From Leptospira ognonensis (GTDB lineage Bacteria > Spirochaetota > Leptospiria > Leptospirales > Leptospiraceae): 64,000 nucleotides of DNA. Below, piece after piece: positions 27,504 to 36,920 of this stretch (position 1 is its first letter; every line of letters begins with the position of its first letter). Made by a program: the position numbers and the translations under genes. The notes beneath the pieces were generated by a model. It was given only the letters and a program-made list of their open reading frames with translations. It ran no database searches and was not told the DNA's origin. The stretch lies in assembly GCF_004770745.1 (NCBI RefSeq), contig NZ_RQGD01000046.1, positions 1-64,000 on the forward strand, given 5' to 3'.

Positions 27504-28658
27504 TTAGATTAATTCTTTCACTCCGTCAGATATCGTAAACTGGTAATAGCTTACACCATGTCCAAACTTTTGCTTGTAATTTTTTTCCAATTCGGAGCCG
27601 ATCACAGAAAAATTTTCCTTCTTATCTAACACTAATACGCAACCACCAAATCCTCCACCTATCATGCGCGCACCTAGGGCACCCTTATTTTGCAAAAAGG
27701 AAACAATGAAATCTGTTTCCTCGCAAGATACTTCATAATCTTTGGAGAGTGACCAGTGACATTCAAATAACAATGTGCCGACTTTGGCAAAATCACCATT
27801 GGTCAAAGATGTAATGATCGTATCTGTACGTTTTCGTTCACTTGTGATATGCTGAATTCTCTTCATTTCATCATTTGAAAAAGGATATAGATCTTTTGTG
27901 TCTATATCAAAAGAATAAAGATTTTGAACTTCAGAGTTGAGCTTCTGAATTTTCGATAAGGCTGACTCACATTCTTGTCTACGTTGGTTGTAAGCACTAT
28001 CTTTCAAACTATGCTTAACATTTGAATTGATAAGATAGAATTCAAATTCTCCCAACTCAAACTTATGGTATTGGTATTTCAGGCTATTCGTATTGAGAGA
28101 GATGCAGAAATCTTTTTTTCCAGTAGCAATGATGAATTGGTCCATGATACCACAGTTTGTCCCAACAAAATGATTTTCTGCTGCTTGGCCGATCAAAGCA
28201 ATATCCTCCCTAGAAAGATTTAGAGAGAATAAATTCGCAATCGCATAACCAACTACTACTTCCAGAGCCGCTGATGAAGATAATCCCGCTCCTTGTGGAA
28301 TATTTCCATTGATTAGCAGATTAAATCCTGGAATTTTATGCCCTTTCTTTTCTAGCTCACTGATCACTCCTACGATATAATCTGACCATGGATATTCTTT
28401 TGAATTTTGAAATGGTCTACCGACCTTTGTTGATTGCTGAAAATCTTCTGAATAGAGTATAAAATCATCGGTATCGTTCCTTTGGATAAGGACTTGGATT
28501 GAAAAATTGATAGCTGCAGGTAGGACGATTCCCCCAACGTAATCTACGTGTTCACCGATGATGTTGATTCTTGCTGGCGCACTGAAATGACGTATCGGAG
28601 TGGAGTTCTTTCCAAACACGGAATTGAATTTTGAAAAAAGAATATGCGTTTCATTCAT
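27504..28658 (-). CDS. galK: Galactokinase
   Basis: Phosphorylates galactose at C1 with ATP. All three GHMP-kinase motifs are present: the galactokinase signature PARINIIGEHVDYVGG near 28-42, the phosphate-binding PQGAGLSSSAALEV, and the C-terminal MIGGGFGGCVLVL. Length 384 is standard. No galT or galE is adjacent. The gene is divergent from pgi across 87 bp and is followed at 1 bp by a STAS gene. Confidence 0.93.
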   Translation of the reverse strand: MNETHILFSKFNSVFGKNSTPIRHFSAPARINIIGEHVDYVGGIVLPAAINFSIQVLIQRNDTDDFILYSEDFQQSTKVGRPFQNSKEYPWSDYIVGVISELEKKGHKIPGFNLLINGNIPQGAGLSSSAALEVVVGYAIANLFSLNLSREDIALIGQAAENHFVGTNCGIMDQFIIATGKKDFCISLNTNSLKYQYHKFELGEFEFYLINSNVKHSLKDSAYNQRRQECESALSKIQKLNSEVQNLYSFDIDTKDLYPFSNDEMKRIQHITSERKRTDTIITSLTNGDFAKVGTLLFECHWSLSKDYEVSCEETDFIVSFLQNKGALGARMIGGGFGGCVLVLDKKENFSVIGSELEKNYKQKFGHGVSYYQFTISDGVKELI

Positions 28659-28745
28659 TTCGAGGACAAAATTCCTTTACAGTAGACGAAATACACTTCA
28701 TTTTTATAAAAATAAAAACCAACTCTGACACAAGGTGAGCAATAG

Positions 28746-30092
28746 ATGACCAATTTGACATTCAATGATCGATTCGCAAAAAGATTTGTTCCAGAAAATC
28801 TATTGCAGGAAAAATTATCAGAGTCCGCGAAGGCGATGCAAACCTTACTCACAAAATCAGGTGCTGGCAATGAATTCTTAGGCTGGGTCGACCTTCCCTC
28901 ACAAATCACATCAGAGGAGTTGCAACGAGTCAGAGAAGCCGCAGAAAGCATTCAAAAACACTCTGAGTATTTAGTGGTAATCGGAATTGGTGGATCCTAT
29001 TTGGGTGCGAGAGCCATCATCGAAGCTTTATCATCTCCCTTTCAACACCTTGAGCCATCAAAAAAAGGTGTAACGATCCTATATGCAGGACACCATTTAG
29101 ATTCTGATTATCATGCAAAACTCTTAGCTTTTCTAGAGAATAAAAACTTCTCTATCAATGTAATTTCGAAATCAGGAACAACCACCGAACCTGCAATCGC
29201 GTTTCGATTATTGCTCTCGCTCCTTGAAAGAAAATACGGCAAACAAGGTCTTAAAAACCGAGTCTTTTCAACAACCGATCGCGCTAAAGGAGCTCTAAAA
29301 AAATTATCGGACGAATATGGTTTCGAAACATTTACGATTCCTGATGATGTCGGTGGCAGATATTCCTTTTTAACACCTGTTGGATTATTGCCTATCGCAG
29401 CAGCAGGTTTTTCTATCAACCAACTTGTTGATGGTGCGAAAACAATGGAAAAAAATCTGAAAGCTAATGTTAAACCTGAAGATAATTTAGCATGCCGTTA
29501 TGCGAGTTATCGAAACGCACTTTATTTTTTGGGCAAAAAAACTGAAGTAATGGTTAGTTACCAACCAAATTTGAGTTTTGTGATGGAGTGGTGGAAGCAG
29601 CTATTCGGCGAAAGTGAAGGAAAGGGAGGCAAAGGTATCTTTCCAGCTTCTGTCCAATTTACAACCGATCTTCATTCCATGGGCCAATACCTTCAGGATG
29701 GTGAAAGAACCATTTTCGAAACTGTCATACAAGTAGATTCCGCAAAGGCAGATGTTTATCTTACAGAAAAACCGGATGATAGTGACGGATTAAACTATCT
29801 TGCAGGAAAAAAATTGCTAGATGTCACCAAACAGGCCATACTTGGAACACTCGTTGCTCACAGCGACGGAAATGTTCCATGCCTCGAATTGAACGTGAGT
29901 GGATTGAATGAGGAAATACTAGGACAACTGCTCTATTTCTTTGAGTTTACATGCGGAATATCTGGTTACATGTTAGGCGTAAATCCATTTGATCAGCCAG
30001 GTGTTGAAGATTATAAAAATAATATGTTTGCCTTACTTGGAAAAAATGGATTCGAAGAAAGAAAAAAACAGATTCTTGCGCACTTAAAATAA
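28746..30092 (+). CDS. pgi: Glucose-6-phosphate isomerase
   Basis: Interconverts glucose-6-phosphate and fructose-6-phosphate. It is of the shorter bacterial type (448 residues). VIGIGGSYLGARAIIEAL and NVISKSGTTTEP bind the sugar phosphate, GGRYSFLTPVGLLP is the first family signature, and the catalytic Glu/His/Lys region is in the second half (EWWKQLFGESEGKGGKGIFP in part). AAGGTGAGCAATAG precedes the ATG. Shares a divergent promoter region with galK. A weak AT-rich hairpin covers its stop codon. Confidence 0.96.
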   Translation: MTNLTFNDRFAKRFVPENLLQEKLSESAKAMQTLLTKSGAGNEFLGWVDLPSQITSEELQRVREAAESIQKHSEYLVVIGIGGSYLGARAIIEALSSPFQHLEPSKKGVTILYAGHHLDSDYHAKLLAFLENKNFSINVISKSGTTTEPAIAFRLLLSLLERKYGKQGLKNRVFSTTDRAKGALKKLSDEYGFETFTIPDDVGGRYSFLTPVGLLPIAAAGFSINQLVDGAKTMEKNLKANVKPEDNLACRYASYRNALYFLGKKTEVMVSYQPNLSFVMEWWKQLFGESEGKGGKGIFPASVQFTTDLHSMGQYLQDGERTIFETVIQVDSAKADVYLTEKPDDSDGLNYLAGKKLLDVTKQAILGTLVAHSDGNVPCLELNVSGLNEEILGQLLYFFEFTCGISGYMLGVNPFDQPGVEDYKNNMFALLGKNGFEERKKQILAHLK

Positions 30093-30098
30093 TAAAAT

Positions 30099-30818
30099 TT
30101 AAGTACTGTATTGAGAAACAAAATCTAAAATTTTGGATTTTGTTTCTCCAAATACATTCTTGTTTGAATAAGATTCGTATAATTCCTTTTCACCTAAATC
30201 TAAAGTCTCGCCATCAAAAATTTCTCCTGTTATCTCTCCTTTCTCTGCCAACGACTTAAAAATAGCTGAAAGGTCAAAATATTCGTTAGGTGAAATGGTG
30301 AGTAGAATAGATGGATCGAGGATAGCAAGCCCTATGTAAAACAGATCGCCTTTACCAAATTTGATCCTTTGGTTTTCATTGATTGAAATTTTTGTATAGG
30401 CATCATTATTATTTAATCGAGATAAATAAAGATGGATTTTTGAATTTTCCGGTAAACTCTCTCTTAGTTTAAAAAGAGGACTGGGAAAAAGTAAAGTGTC
30501 AGGATTATAAAGAACTATCGGTCCGACAAAATCTGCACTTTCGAGTGCCGTCCTAATTCCGCCGGCTGTTCCTAAAATATTTTTTTCAATAGATATTTTT
30601 ATCGGAAAGGCAGTAAACTTACCTAGATGATGTGTGATCTGATTTCCCAGGTAATGTACGTTAATCCAGGCTTCTTCTGCACCCCATTTGTTTGCCAGAT
30701 ACAAAGAATAATCCAGAAAGGAAATACCATCGATTTTTAACAATGGTTTTGGAATCTCTCGTGTCCAATTACCCATACGTTTACCAAAGCCAGCCGCGAG
30801 AAAGAAAAACCGATTCAT
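30099..30818 (-). CDS. murU: Sugar-1-phosphate nucleotidyltransferase, MurU-like
   Basis: A 239-residue nucleotidyltransferase with the NTP-binding signature LAAGFGKRM (7-15) and the sugar-phosphate motif IPKPLLKIDG, then GTAGGIRTAL and a YNPDTL metal site. Size and pairing with an AmgK-like kinase fit MurU, which makes UDP-MurNAc from MurNAc-1-phosphate in peptidoglycan recycling. A different NDP-sugar is possible. Its ATG overlaps the kinase stop by 4 bp, the last step of a four-gene overlapping operon with two sensor kinases. Confidence 0.65.
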   Translation of the reverse strand: MNRFFFLAAGFGKRMGNWTREIPKPLLKIDGISFLDYSLYLANKWGAEEAWINVHYLGNQITHHLGKFTAFPIKISIEKNILGTAGGIRTALESADFVGPIVLYNPDTLLFPSPLFKLRESLPENSKIHLYLSRLNNNDAYTKISINENQRIKFGKGDLFYIGLAILDPSILLTISPNEYFDLSAIFKSLAEKGEITGEIFDGETLDLGEKELYESYSNKNVFGETKSKILDFVSQYST

Positions 30819-31810
30819 TCTAAATGATCTGATTTAAAAGATGGATGTTTCGATAATTCATTTCGTAAGGAACGAATGAAAATATATATTGAATCTGCAA
30901 ACATTCCTATTTGTACTATCTCTTCTAATTGTTCAAGACAAGAAAGGATTGAAGGTTTAAATTTATTTTTCTTTTCATCTACTACCATTCGAAAATACGT
31001 ACCTAGTGCTTTAAAGGATCTTTGTAAGGCTTGAAGATAAAATGCTTCCTTGAATTTTACATTTCCTCCGATCGTCTTCTTTTGAAAATAGGAAAGTATT
31101 TCTAATCTAAACTCTCTAGGCAAAGGATAGTAGGCATCATAGAGAATGCTCGCTAGATCATACTGAGGAACTCCCATTCTAGCATCTTGGAAGTCAATGA
31201 GAGATAAGCCACCATCTTCATTAATCAAAATATTCCTAGAATGAAAATCTCTATGTGTAAAAACATTAATAGGATGTTTGTCCAAGTATCCGATCGTTTC
31301 TTCTAAAAATGCAATCACCTCATTCGTGAGAGATGATTCCAAAGTAAACATATTCTGGAATGAAATATATTTCTCTTTTGTTAGGTTTATTTCGAATGAA
31401 AGTTTTTCTAGATCAAACTTACGATTTCGTACAAGATCTGGCGGTTCCAGTTTCTGAATGCATAAGAGAAGTTCAATTGCCTCTGGCAGTCTTTTCTTAT
31501 ACTGCTCTATTGGTAGGCTACTAAGATCATATTTGCCTTCCCAGGTAAGCACCAGAAGCCCTAGACTTCTTTCTACATCAATCACTTGAGGTACTCTAAT
31601 TCCATTTTCCGAAAGGAATCTTGCTAAAAGAACAAAGTCTTCATTGATATTTTGATCGAAGCAGATGACGTTTTTTTTGTCTTTACCTTCGATTTCAAAA
31701 TACCTCCTTGTCGAGGCTTCCTCTTGAAGCGGTTTTATTGAATACGAATCACCAAAGTTTTGTTTAAGGAAAGGAATGGTTTCATCAGGGTATTTGTTAT
31801 TTGTCAGCAA
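30815..31810 (-). CDS. amgK: Aminoglycoside-phosphotransferase-fold sugar kinase, AmgK-like
   Basis: A 331-residue kinase that probably phosphorylates the anomeric hydroxyl of MurNAc or GlcNAc. The phosphate-binding segment EASTRRYFEI is at 31-40, the catalytic loop HRDFHSRN at 186-193 (Asp188, Asn193) and the metal-binding Asp206 in LIDFQDARMG. A TTG start at 31810 is supported by GAGGAAACCAA just upstream and overlaps the stop of the sensor kinase gene. Adjacent MurU-like gene makes the recycling role likely. Choline- or homoserine-kinase-like activity is the alternative. Confidence 0.65.
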   Translation of the reverse strand: MLTNNKYPDETIPFLKQNFGDSYSIKPLQEEASTRRYFEIEGKDKKNVICFDQNINEDFVLLARFLSENGIRVPQVIDVERSLGLLVLTWEGKYDLSSLPIEQYKKRLPEAIELLLCIQKLEPPDLVRNRKFDLEKLSFEINLTKEKYISFQNMFTLESSLTNEVIAFLEETIGYLDKHPINVFTHRDFHSRNILINEDGGLSLIDFQDARMGVPQYDLASILYDAYYPLPREFRLEILSYFQKKTIGGNVKFKEAFYLQALQRSFKALGTYFRMVVDEKKNKFKPSILSCLEQLEEIVQIGMFADSIYIFIRSLRNELSKHPSFKSDHLE

Positions 31811-33312
31811 TTGGTTTCCTCAAAAATCAAAGTGAAGGTTGTCCCTTGGTTTGGAATTGATTCCATTTCTATTTTAATACCAAAAGTGTCAGCGATCTGT
31901 TTGACTACAAATAATCCAAGACCAGTTCCTTTACCCAATTCCTTGGTTGTAAAATAAGGCTCAAAAATTTGCTTTTGGATTTCTTCACGGATACCGATTC
32001 CATCGTCGGTAATATGAAGATAGACTTTGCCCAGATTAGTCTTAAGAGATAGCGTGATTGTTCCAGTATTGGAGGTGGCATCGGCAGCATTCAATAGTAG
32101 ATTGGATAATAGAATGCTGAATTGATCTGCATTGACCAATATAAAGATTTTTTTATCAATTGGTGTCCAATTGATCTGGCAATATTTTAGCCTTGCCGTT
32201 TGGCTGAAAACATCAAGTACGTTTGAAATTGAATTGTTGATTTCTATTGATACATTTGTGTGGGATTGAATCTTAGAGGATTTTCCAAGTAAGAGCAAAT
32301 TAGTAGTTAAGGCTTGTAATTTTTGAGTCTGATTCATTGTAACTTGAAGTGCCCGATTTTTTAAATTAACGTCAGCATTTTCCTTCATGGCCATTTCAGT
32401 AAAACCTTGAATGGCTGTTAAAGAATTGTTGATTTCATGTCCAATACTCGCGGCAACTGTTGATAAAAAAGCCCTTCTTTCGGAATCAATCAGTTGTTCA
32501 ACCATCATCTTCTTTTGTGTTACATCTCGAACAACTCCCGTATAATAGGCATCGCCATCTAGAATATAAGTACAGATTGCGATATCCGCAAGAAAGGTCG
32601 AATCATCGCTACGCTTTAGCGTAACATCCGGTAGGTGAATTGCTTTCTTTCCCGTGCTTTGATTGATAACACTTTTTGCTTGTGCCATATATTTTTCGTA
32701 TTTCGATTCAATGAATAAGATGGATAGTGATTGTCCAATAAAGTCATTGACGTTCTTATATTTGAACATTTCAAATGTTGCTAGATTCGCCGAAACGATT
32801 ATTTCATTAGAATTAAGAGTGATAACGGCATCACTGGTTGCATTCAAAATAGCGGCATTTTGTCTATTAAGATCAAGATTTTGTGTTCTGAGAACCTTCT
32901 CCATAATTTCCGATTGATGGAGTTTTTCTATTTCAATGTCTTTAAGTTGTTTTGAATCTATGGCCTTTTTAACAATTGTTAATAGTTGGTTTCTTTCGAC
33001 GGGTTTTGAGATGTATTCAAATGCTTTATATCGTACGGCTGATTCAGCCGAACTTAAATTAGGGTTTCCTGTAATAAGTATCACGGGAAGGTTTAATAAT
33101 TTATCTGAAATATGTTTTATTAGATCAATACCGCTCAATCCTTTCATTAAAATATCTGAAATGACTAAATCAAACGTAGCTCCAGAGTTAATAAGTTCTA
33201 GGGCAGACTCAACTGAATCTGAAAGTAACACTTCATAGCCCTCTCTATTCAATACTCGTTTAAGAGCAATTCTGATATCTTCTTCATCATCAACTATTAA
33301 GATTCTAATCAT
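31804..33312 (-). CDS. Hybrid protein: receiver, PAS, histidine kinase
   Basis: I choose the ATG at 33312 (MIRILIVDDEED), preceded by GGAAAAGA, over an upstream in-frame start. The 502 residues are a receiver (1-120; Asp53 in LVISDILMKG, Lys103), a PAS domain (about 152-268), then a dimerisation helix with His292 in SIGHEINNSLTAI and an ATPase domain with DDGIGI and GKGTGLGLFVV. It overlaps the upstream kinase gene by 8 bp and the downstream amgK-like gene by 7 bp. It can accept phosphate from the preceding kinase at Asp53 and probably relays it or tunes its own kinase. Confidence 0.88.
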   Translation of the reverse strand: MIRILIVDDEEDIRIALKRVLNREGYEVLLSDSVESALELINSGATFDLVISDILMKGLSGIDLIKHISDKLLNLPVILITGNPNLSSAESAVRYKAFEYISKPVERNQLLTIVKKAIDSKQLKDIEIEKLHQSEIMEKVLRTQNLDLNRQNAAILNATSDAVITLNSNEIIVSANLATFEMFKYKNVNDFIGQSLSILFIESKYEKYMAQAKSVINQSTGKKAIHLPDVTLKRSDDSTFLADIAICTYILDGDAYYTGVVRDVTQKKMMVEQLIDSERRAFLSTVAASIGHEINNSLTAIQGFTEMAMKENADVNLKNRALQVTMNQTQKLQALTTNLLLLGKSSKIQSHTNVSIEINNSISNVLDVFSQTARLKYCQINWTPIDKKIFILVNADQFSILLSNLLLNAADATSNTGTITLSLKTNLGKVYLHITDDGIGIREEIQKQIFEPYFTTKELGKGTGLGLFVVKQIADTFGIKIEMESIPNQGTTFTLIFEETNC

Positions 33313-34786
33313 TCTTTTCCACTTGAGCAGGAAGGAGTATCTCAATCTTTGTCCCGTTACCTATCTTTGATTTTATATTGATCTCTCCTTCGTGATCATT
33401 AATAATCTTCTTAGAAATTGATAGTCCGAGGCCAGTGCCTTGCATCTCACGTCGTGTGGTAAAAAGCGGTAAGAAAGCTTTCTCAATTATATCTTCACTC
33501 ATTCCTGGACCGTTATCCTCGATAGAGAATACAACCCAATCTTTTTTGTTTAAGTTTATCAAATCAATACCAATTTCTATTTTTGGATTTTCTCTCGGAG
33601 GTAACATTTCGGATAAAGCATTGATAGAATTAACTACGCAATTGATAAGTACCTGTTCAATTTCCTGCCAACGAACAATGATTCCAGGGAGATTGGGACC
33701 AGCATGGCGATTAAAGATGATCCCCTTTTTTTTACAACTCGCCTCAACCAATTCACTTGATCTTACAAGAATATAATAAGGCGATACTAAGTCTCGAGTT
33801 TGACTCTCAGCCCTTCCAAGATCCAGTAAGGATCTCACTAAATCTCTGATTCTGAGATTTGCTGATTCGATTTTTTTGAGAATCATTTTTCTTTCAACAG
33901 GGTCTTCTTCCCCGGCAATGATTAGATCATCGAGATAGAGTAGGGCACTTTGCAAGGGATTATTGATTTCATGAGCTAGCCCGGCTGCGATCTCACCGAT
34001 GCTAGCAAATTTCATGGATTCTATCAATTGACGATCTAACCGTTTAGCTTCTGATCGATCGGTGAACACCAGCATAAGGATATTTTCTAATTCTTTGTAG
34101 TGGCGTATGGGTAAAAATCTAACTTCAAAAGTATATTCAACATTTAATATTTCATAATGAAATTCTTTACTTTTTGATATTAAGGATTGAGCAACTTCCT
34201 GTAAAGTTTCAAGAAACGAAATCCGAAGTTCTTCCTCAAGAAAAGAAAAAATGAAATCCCCTTTTTCTAAGGGTATATATTGGAATAATAGGAATTTGAA
34301 AATGGGCGCAATCTCTTGTATGATGCCTTCCGAGTCTACCATGACAATTCCGTTATTCATCGAGGCAAAGATGGTTCTAAGTCTTTCCTCAGAATTTCTT
34401 AATTTGATCTCAGTTTCTTTTGATTCTTTATCTCGATTGTCTGGAATGAAAGGAATAATGTTATAGAAGTTTACTATGTATAAGATTTCATTTTCTTGGA
34501 AAGGATTTGTAACACGATTGATGTTGAGAACGCGTTCCTGTATAGATCCATCTTTTAAGATTACCTTCGTGGAAATCTTATTTTGTGTAGAGCCAGTAAG
34601 CTCAGAAGGGTTCGAAAAAATTCTTTCAAGAGGAAGAGTGGTTACAATATCTTTTTCATATCCTAAAAAAGAGAGACAGCTTTCATCGGCGTATTCAATT
34701 TTAGAGGATAATGAATCAAAGATTAAGAATCCAGGTTCAAAGGAGGAGAATATTTGACTTAAGAAAGATCTAAGAGAATCGTTCAT
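33305..34786 (-). CDS. PAS-domain sensor histidine kinase
   Basis: A 493-residue cytoplasmic kinase without membrane helices. Two PAS-like segments (about 10-115 and 133-245) precede a dimerisation helix with His272 in GEIAAGLAHEINNPLQ and an ATPase domain (NSINAL, DNGPGM, GTGLGLSISKKI). It is the first gene of an operon with the receiver-kinase and the AmgK/MurU-like pair. Its start is 25 bp from the divergent hydrolase start, so the two promoters must overlap. The stimulus is unknown; an intracellular ligand is likely since it is soluble. Confidence 0.88.
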   Translation of the reverse strand: MNDSLRSFLSQIFSSFEPGFLIFDSLSSKIEYADESCLSFLGYEKDIVTTLPLERIFSNPSELTGSTQNKISTKVILKDGSIQERVLNINRVTNPFQENEILYIVNFYNIIPFIPDNRDKESKETEIKLRNSEERLRTIFASMNNGIVMVDSEGIIQEIAPIFKFLLFQYIPLEKGDFIFSFLEEELRISFLETLQEVAQSLISKSKEFHYEILNVEYTFEVRFLPIRHYKELENILMLVFTDRSEAKRLDRQLIESMKFASIGEIAAGLAHEINNPLQSALLYLDDLIIAGEEDPVERKMILKKIESANLRIRDLVRSLLDLGRAESQTRDLVSPYYILVRSSELVEASCKKKGIIFNRHAGPNLPGIIVRWQEIEQVLINCVVNSINALSEMLPPRENPKIEIGIDLINLNKKDWVVFSIEDNGPGMSEDIIEKAFLPLFTTRREMQGTGLGLSISKKIINDHEGEINIKSKIGNGTKIEILLPAQVEKND

Positions 34787-34811
34787 TATCTTATAATTTC
34801 AGGTTAAAAAT

Positions 34812-35681
34812 ATGTTCTCATTTTTTTTCAATTCTCTCTATCGACTCTATCAGTACCAACGAAGTAAATCAATGAAAAATATGGGCGGAATACCAAGATA
34901 CGTGGATCTCGGAGGTCATTCTATATTTTATTGGGAATTCAATGCTGAGCATGCAAAGCCTATTATTTTCCTTCACGGTCTTTTGGACGAAGGTTTTAGC
35001 AACAGAAGAATCGTACGGGAATTGTTAGGAGATCGAAAACACATTCTTGTTTTCGATTTGCCTGGTTACGGAAGGAGTAAATTGCCTAAAATTAAATACC
35101 TTTTTCAAATCGATGTATGGGCTGATCTTCTGCTTGCGTCTTTTAAGACGCTCGGACTGAAAGACATTCATCTAGTAGGACACTCGATGGGAGGATTGGT
35201 CTCGCAACATTTAGTTTTGAAGGATAAAGAAAAACGTATTTCCAAATTAGTCCTCTTGGCGCCTGGCGGTATGCCCCATCCGAAAAGAGAGGAAATACGT
35301 GAATTACTATTTCCTAAAACCGAGAAAAGTGTCGTCGCTTTATTGCACCATTTGTACGGAGATGAGGCACCTGAGCCAGGTTACCTAATGCGTAAAACTT
35401 TAGTTACTGTTTGGAATGGATGGGAGAATCATTTTCTGCAGGAAAATACACTGGAAAGAGAAGATGAAATATTTCATGGAAAGCGCGTCGGAGATATCAA
35501 AATTCCGACTCTCATCCTTGCAGGAAGTTTGGATGAGATAACACCACCTTCGATGATGAATCAAATGAACCGATGGATCAAACGTAGTAAACTTGTTTGG
35601 CTAGAAGGGGCAAGGCATGCAATTCATTTGGAAAGACCGAAGGAAATCGCGCAGCAAATCCTCAAATTTACACATAGGTAA
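34812..35681 (+). CDS. Alpha/beta hydrolase
   Basis: A 289-residue alpha/beta-fold hydrolase. The nucleophile elbow is GHSMGG with Ser125, the acid is in LAGSLDEITPP, and His269 lies in GARHAIHLERP; FLHGLLDEGFSNR gives the oxyanion region. Residues 1-20 are hydrophobic and aromatic but do not form a clear signal peptide. Substrate unknown. It is divergent from the sensor-kinase operon. Confidence 0.85.
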   Translation: MFSFFFNSLYRLYQYQRSKSMKNMGGIPRYVDLGGHSIFYWEFNAEHAKPIIFLHGLLDEGFSNRRIVRELLGDRKHILVFDLPGYGRSKLPKIKYLFQIDVWADLLLASFKTLGLKDIHLVGHSMGGLVSQHLVLKDKEKRISKLVLLAPGGMPHPKREEIRELLFPKTEKSVVALLHHLYGDEAPEPGYLMRKTLVTVWNGWENHFLQENTLEREDEIFHGKRVGDIKIPTLILAGSLDEITPPSMMNQMNRWIKRSKLVWLEGARHAIHLERPKEIAQQILKFTHR

Positions 35682-35791
35682 TCTCGTTGCGTGCTCGAAT
35701 TCCCTAAAAGAACAATGTTAGCATTTCGGTTTTGTCATCGATAAAATATTTTTACTATTTTACAGACCTGCCCATATAAAATTGACCCAAG

Positions 35792-36157
35792 ATGACCAAA
35801 ATTAACATCCTTGTTGTAGAGGATGAACCCTTTCTTGGGCTAAATATTAAGCAAAAAATTGAGTCTTTCGGGCACCATGTGATTGCCGTTGTCCCATCAG
35901 GCGATGAAGCATTTCAGGTGGTTGCGGAGAAAGTTCCTGACCTGATTCTTATGGATATAAACTTGGAAGGATCCCTAAGCGGGATGGAAACAGCAGATTC
36001 CCTGAAGGATCAATTTTCAGTACCGATTCTATTCTTAACGGGTTTTTTAGCAGAAGCCCATCAAAATAAAATTGCACAAGTCCCCACCTACCATTACCTT
36101 CTAAAACCATTTACGACAGACCAACTTCGAGAATCGATCTCTTCTTTCTTCATTTAG
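35792..36157 (+). CDS. Single-domain response regulator receiver
   Basis: A 121-residue complete receiver: acidic pair at 10-12, Asp55 in LILMDINLEG, Thr83 in FLTGF, and Lys105 in YLLKPF. No output domain. The strong LEGSLSGMETAD segment after the Asp is the kind found next to HisKA_2/HWE-type kinases. A stand-alone gene 110 bp downstream of the hydrolase, overlapping the end of the convergent tlyA by 8 bp. Confidence 0.85.
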   Translation: MTKINILVVEDEPFLGLNIKQKIESFGHHVIAVVPSGDEAFQVVAEKVPDLILMDINLEGSLSGMETADSLKDQFSVPILFLTGFLAEAHQNKIAQVPTYHYLLKPFTTDQLRESISSFFI

Positions 36158-36920
36158 CGTTCATTCTCCACTTGAGAAGGAATTCATGATTCCCGTCAGC
36201 GCCTTGAATTGGTGATTCTGCAAGACCTTCAAAAACAAATCTTGCATTTGTTTTTTTAATCGTTCTCCAAACATTGCGAATGGCAGTTAGTTGGTGAACT
36301 CTGTTTCTCACAATACCTTTTTCGAGCGCAGAAGAAGGAAGTTCAAATTGTGGTTTAATAAGAGAGATTCCAAAAAAATCTTTTGTCGGATTATCTTTTG
36401 CTAAATTTGATATATAAGGAAAAATTTGAGTTAAAGAGATAAAACTTAAATCCATAGAGAAAAAGATTTTTCTCGTGAGATTCTCCATGTCTTTCAGATT
36501 CAAATCTTTAACATGTGTTCGATCTAGGACAGTAACTCTTTTGTCGTTTGCGATTTTCTGTGCAAGCAATCCATAACCAACATCCACTGCATATACATGA
36601 AAGGCTCCCTTCTCAAGTAAGACCTGACTGAAGCCGCCTGTAGAGGCTCCTAGATCGAAGCAAACGATATCCTGGACGTTAAGATCACGAAAACAATCAA
36701 AAGCTCCCAATAATTTGTATGCTCCTCGCGACACATACTCTTTGATTCTTGTGCGTATTCTTACCTGATCTGTTATCTTGATGAGTGTCCCTGCTTTCGT
36801 AATTGGTCGATCGTTCACCAAAACAGAACCAGACATGATAGTCGAGAGAATCTGATTCTTATCCTTGATTAAATCAGATTGGAGCAAGTATTGATCTAAT
36901 CTAATTTTTTCGTTCAGCAA
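36150..36920 (-). CDS. tlyA: TlyA-family rRNA 2'-O-methyltransferase (S4 + FtsJ-like)
   Basis: A 256-residue protein with an N-terminal S4 RNA-binding domain (IRLDQYLLQ ... VLVNDRPITKAGTLI, about 5-60) and an FtsJ-like SAM domain beginning FDLGASTGGFSQVLLEKGA. Family members 2'-O-methylate 16S and/or 23S rRNA; the older haemolysin name is a misnomer. It overlaps the 3' end of ispA by 20 bp, a common gene pair, and is translationally coupled to it. Confidence 0.9.
   Translation of the reverse strand: MLNEKIRLDQYLLQSDLIKDKNQILSTIMSGSVLVNDRPITKAGTLIKITDQVRIRTRIKEYVSRGAYKLLGAFDCFRDLNVQDIVCFDLGASTGGFSQVLLEKGAFHVYAVDVGYGLLAQKIANDKRVTVLDRTHVKDLNLKDMENLTRKIFFSMDLSFISLTQIFPYISNLAKDNPTKDFFGISLIKPQFELPSSALEKGIVRNRVHQLTAIRNVWRTIKKTNARFVFEGLAESPIQGADGNHEFLLKWRMNAK

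Noticed and set aside
30082..30104. ACTTAAA/TTTAAGT hairpin at the pgi stop as terminator
   Set aside because: Stem is only A/T-rich with one G-C pair and has no T-run; too weak to call.
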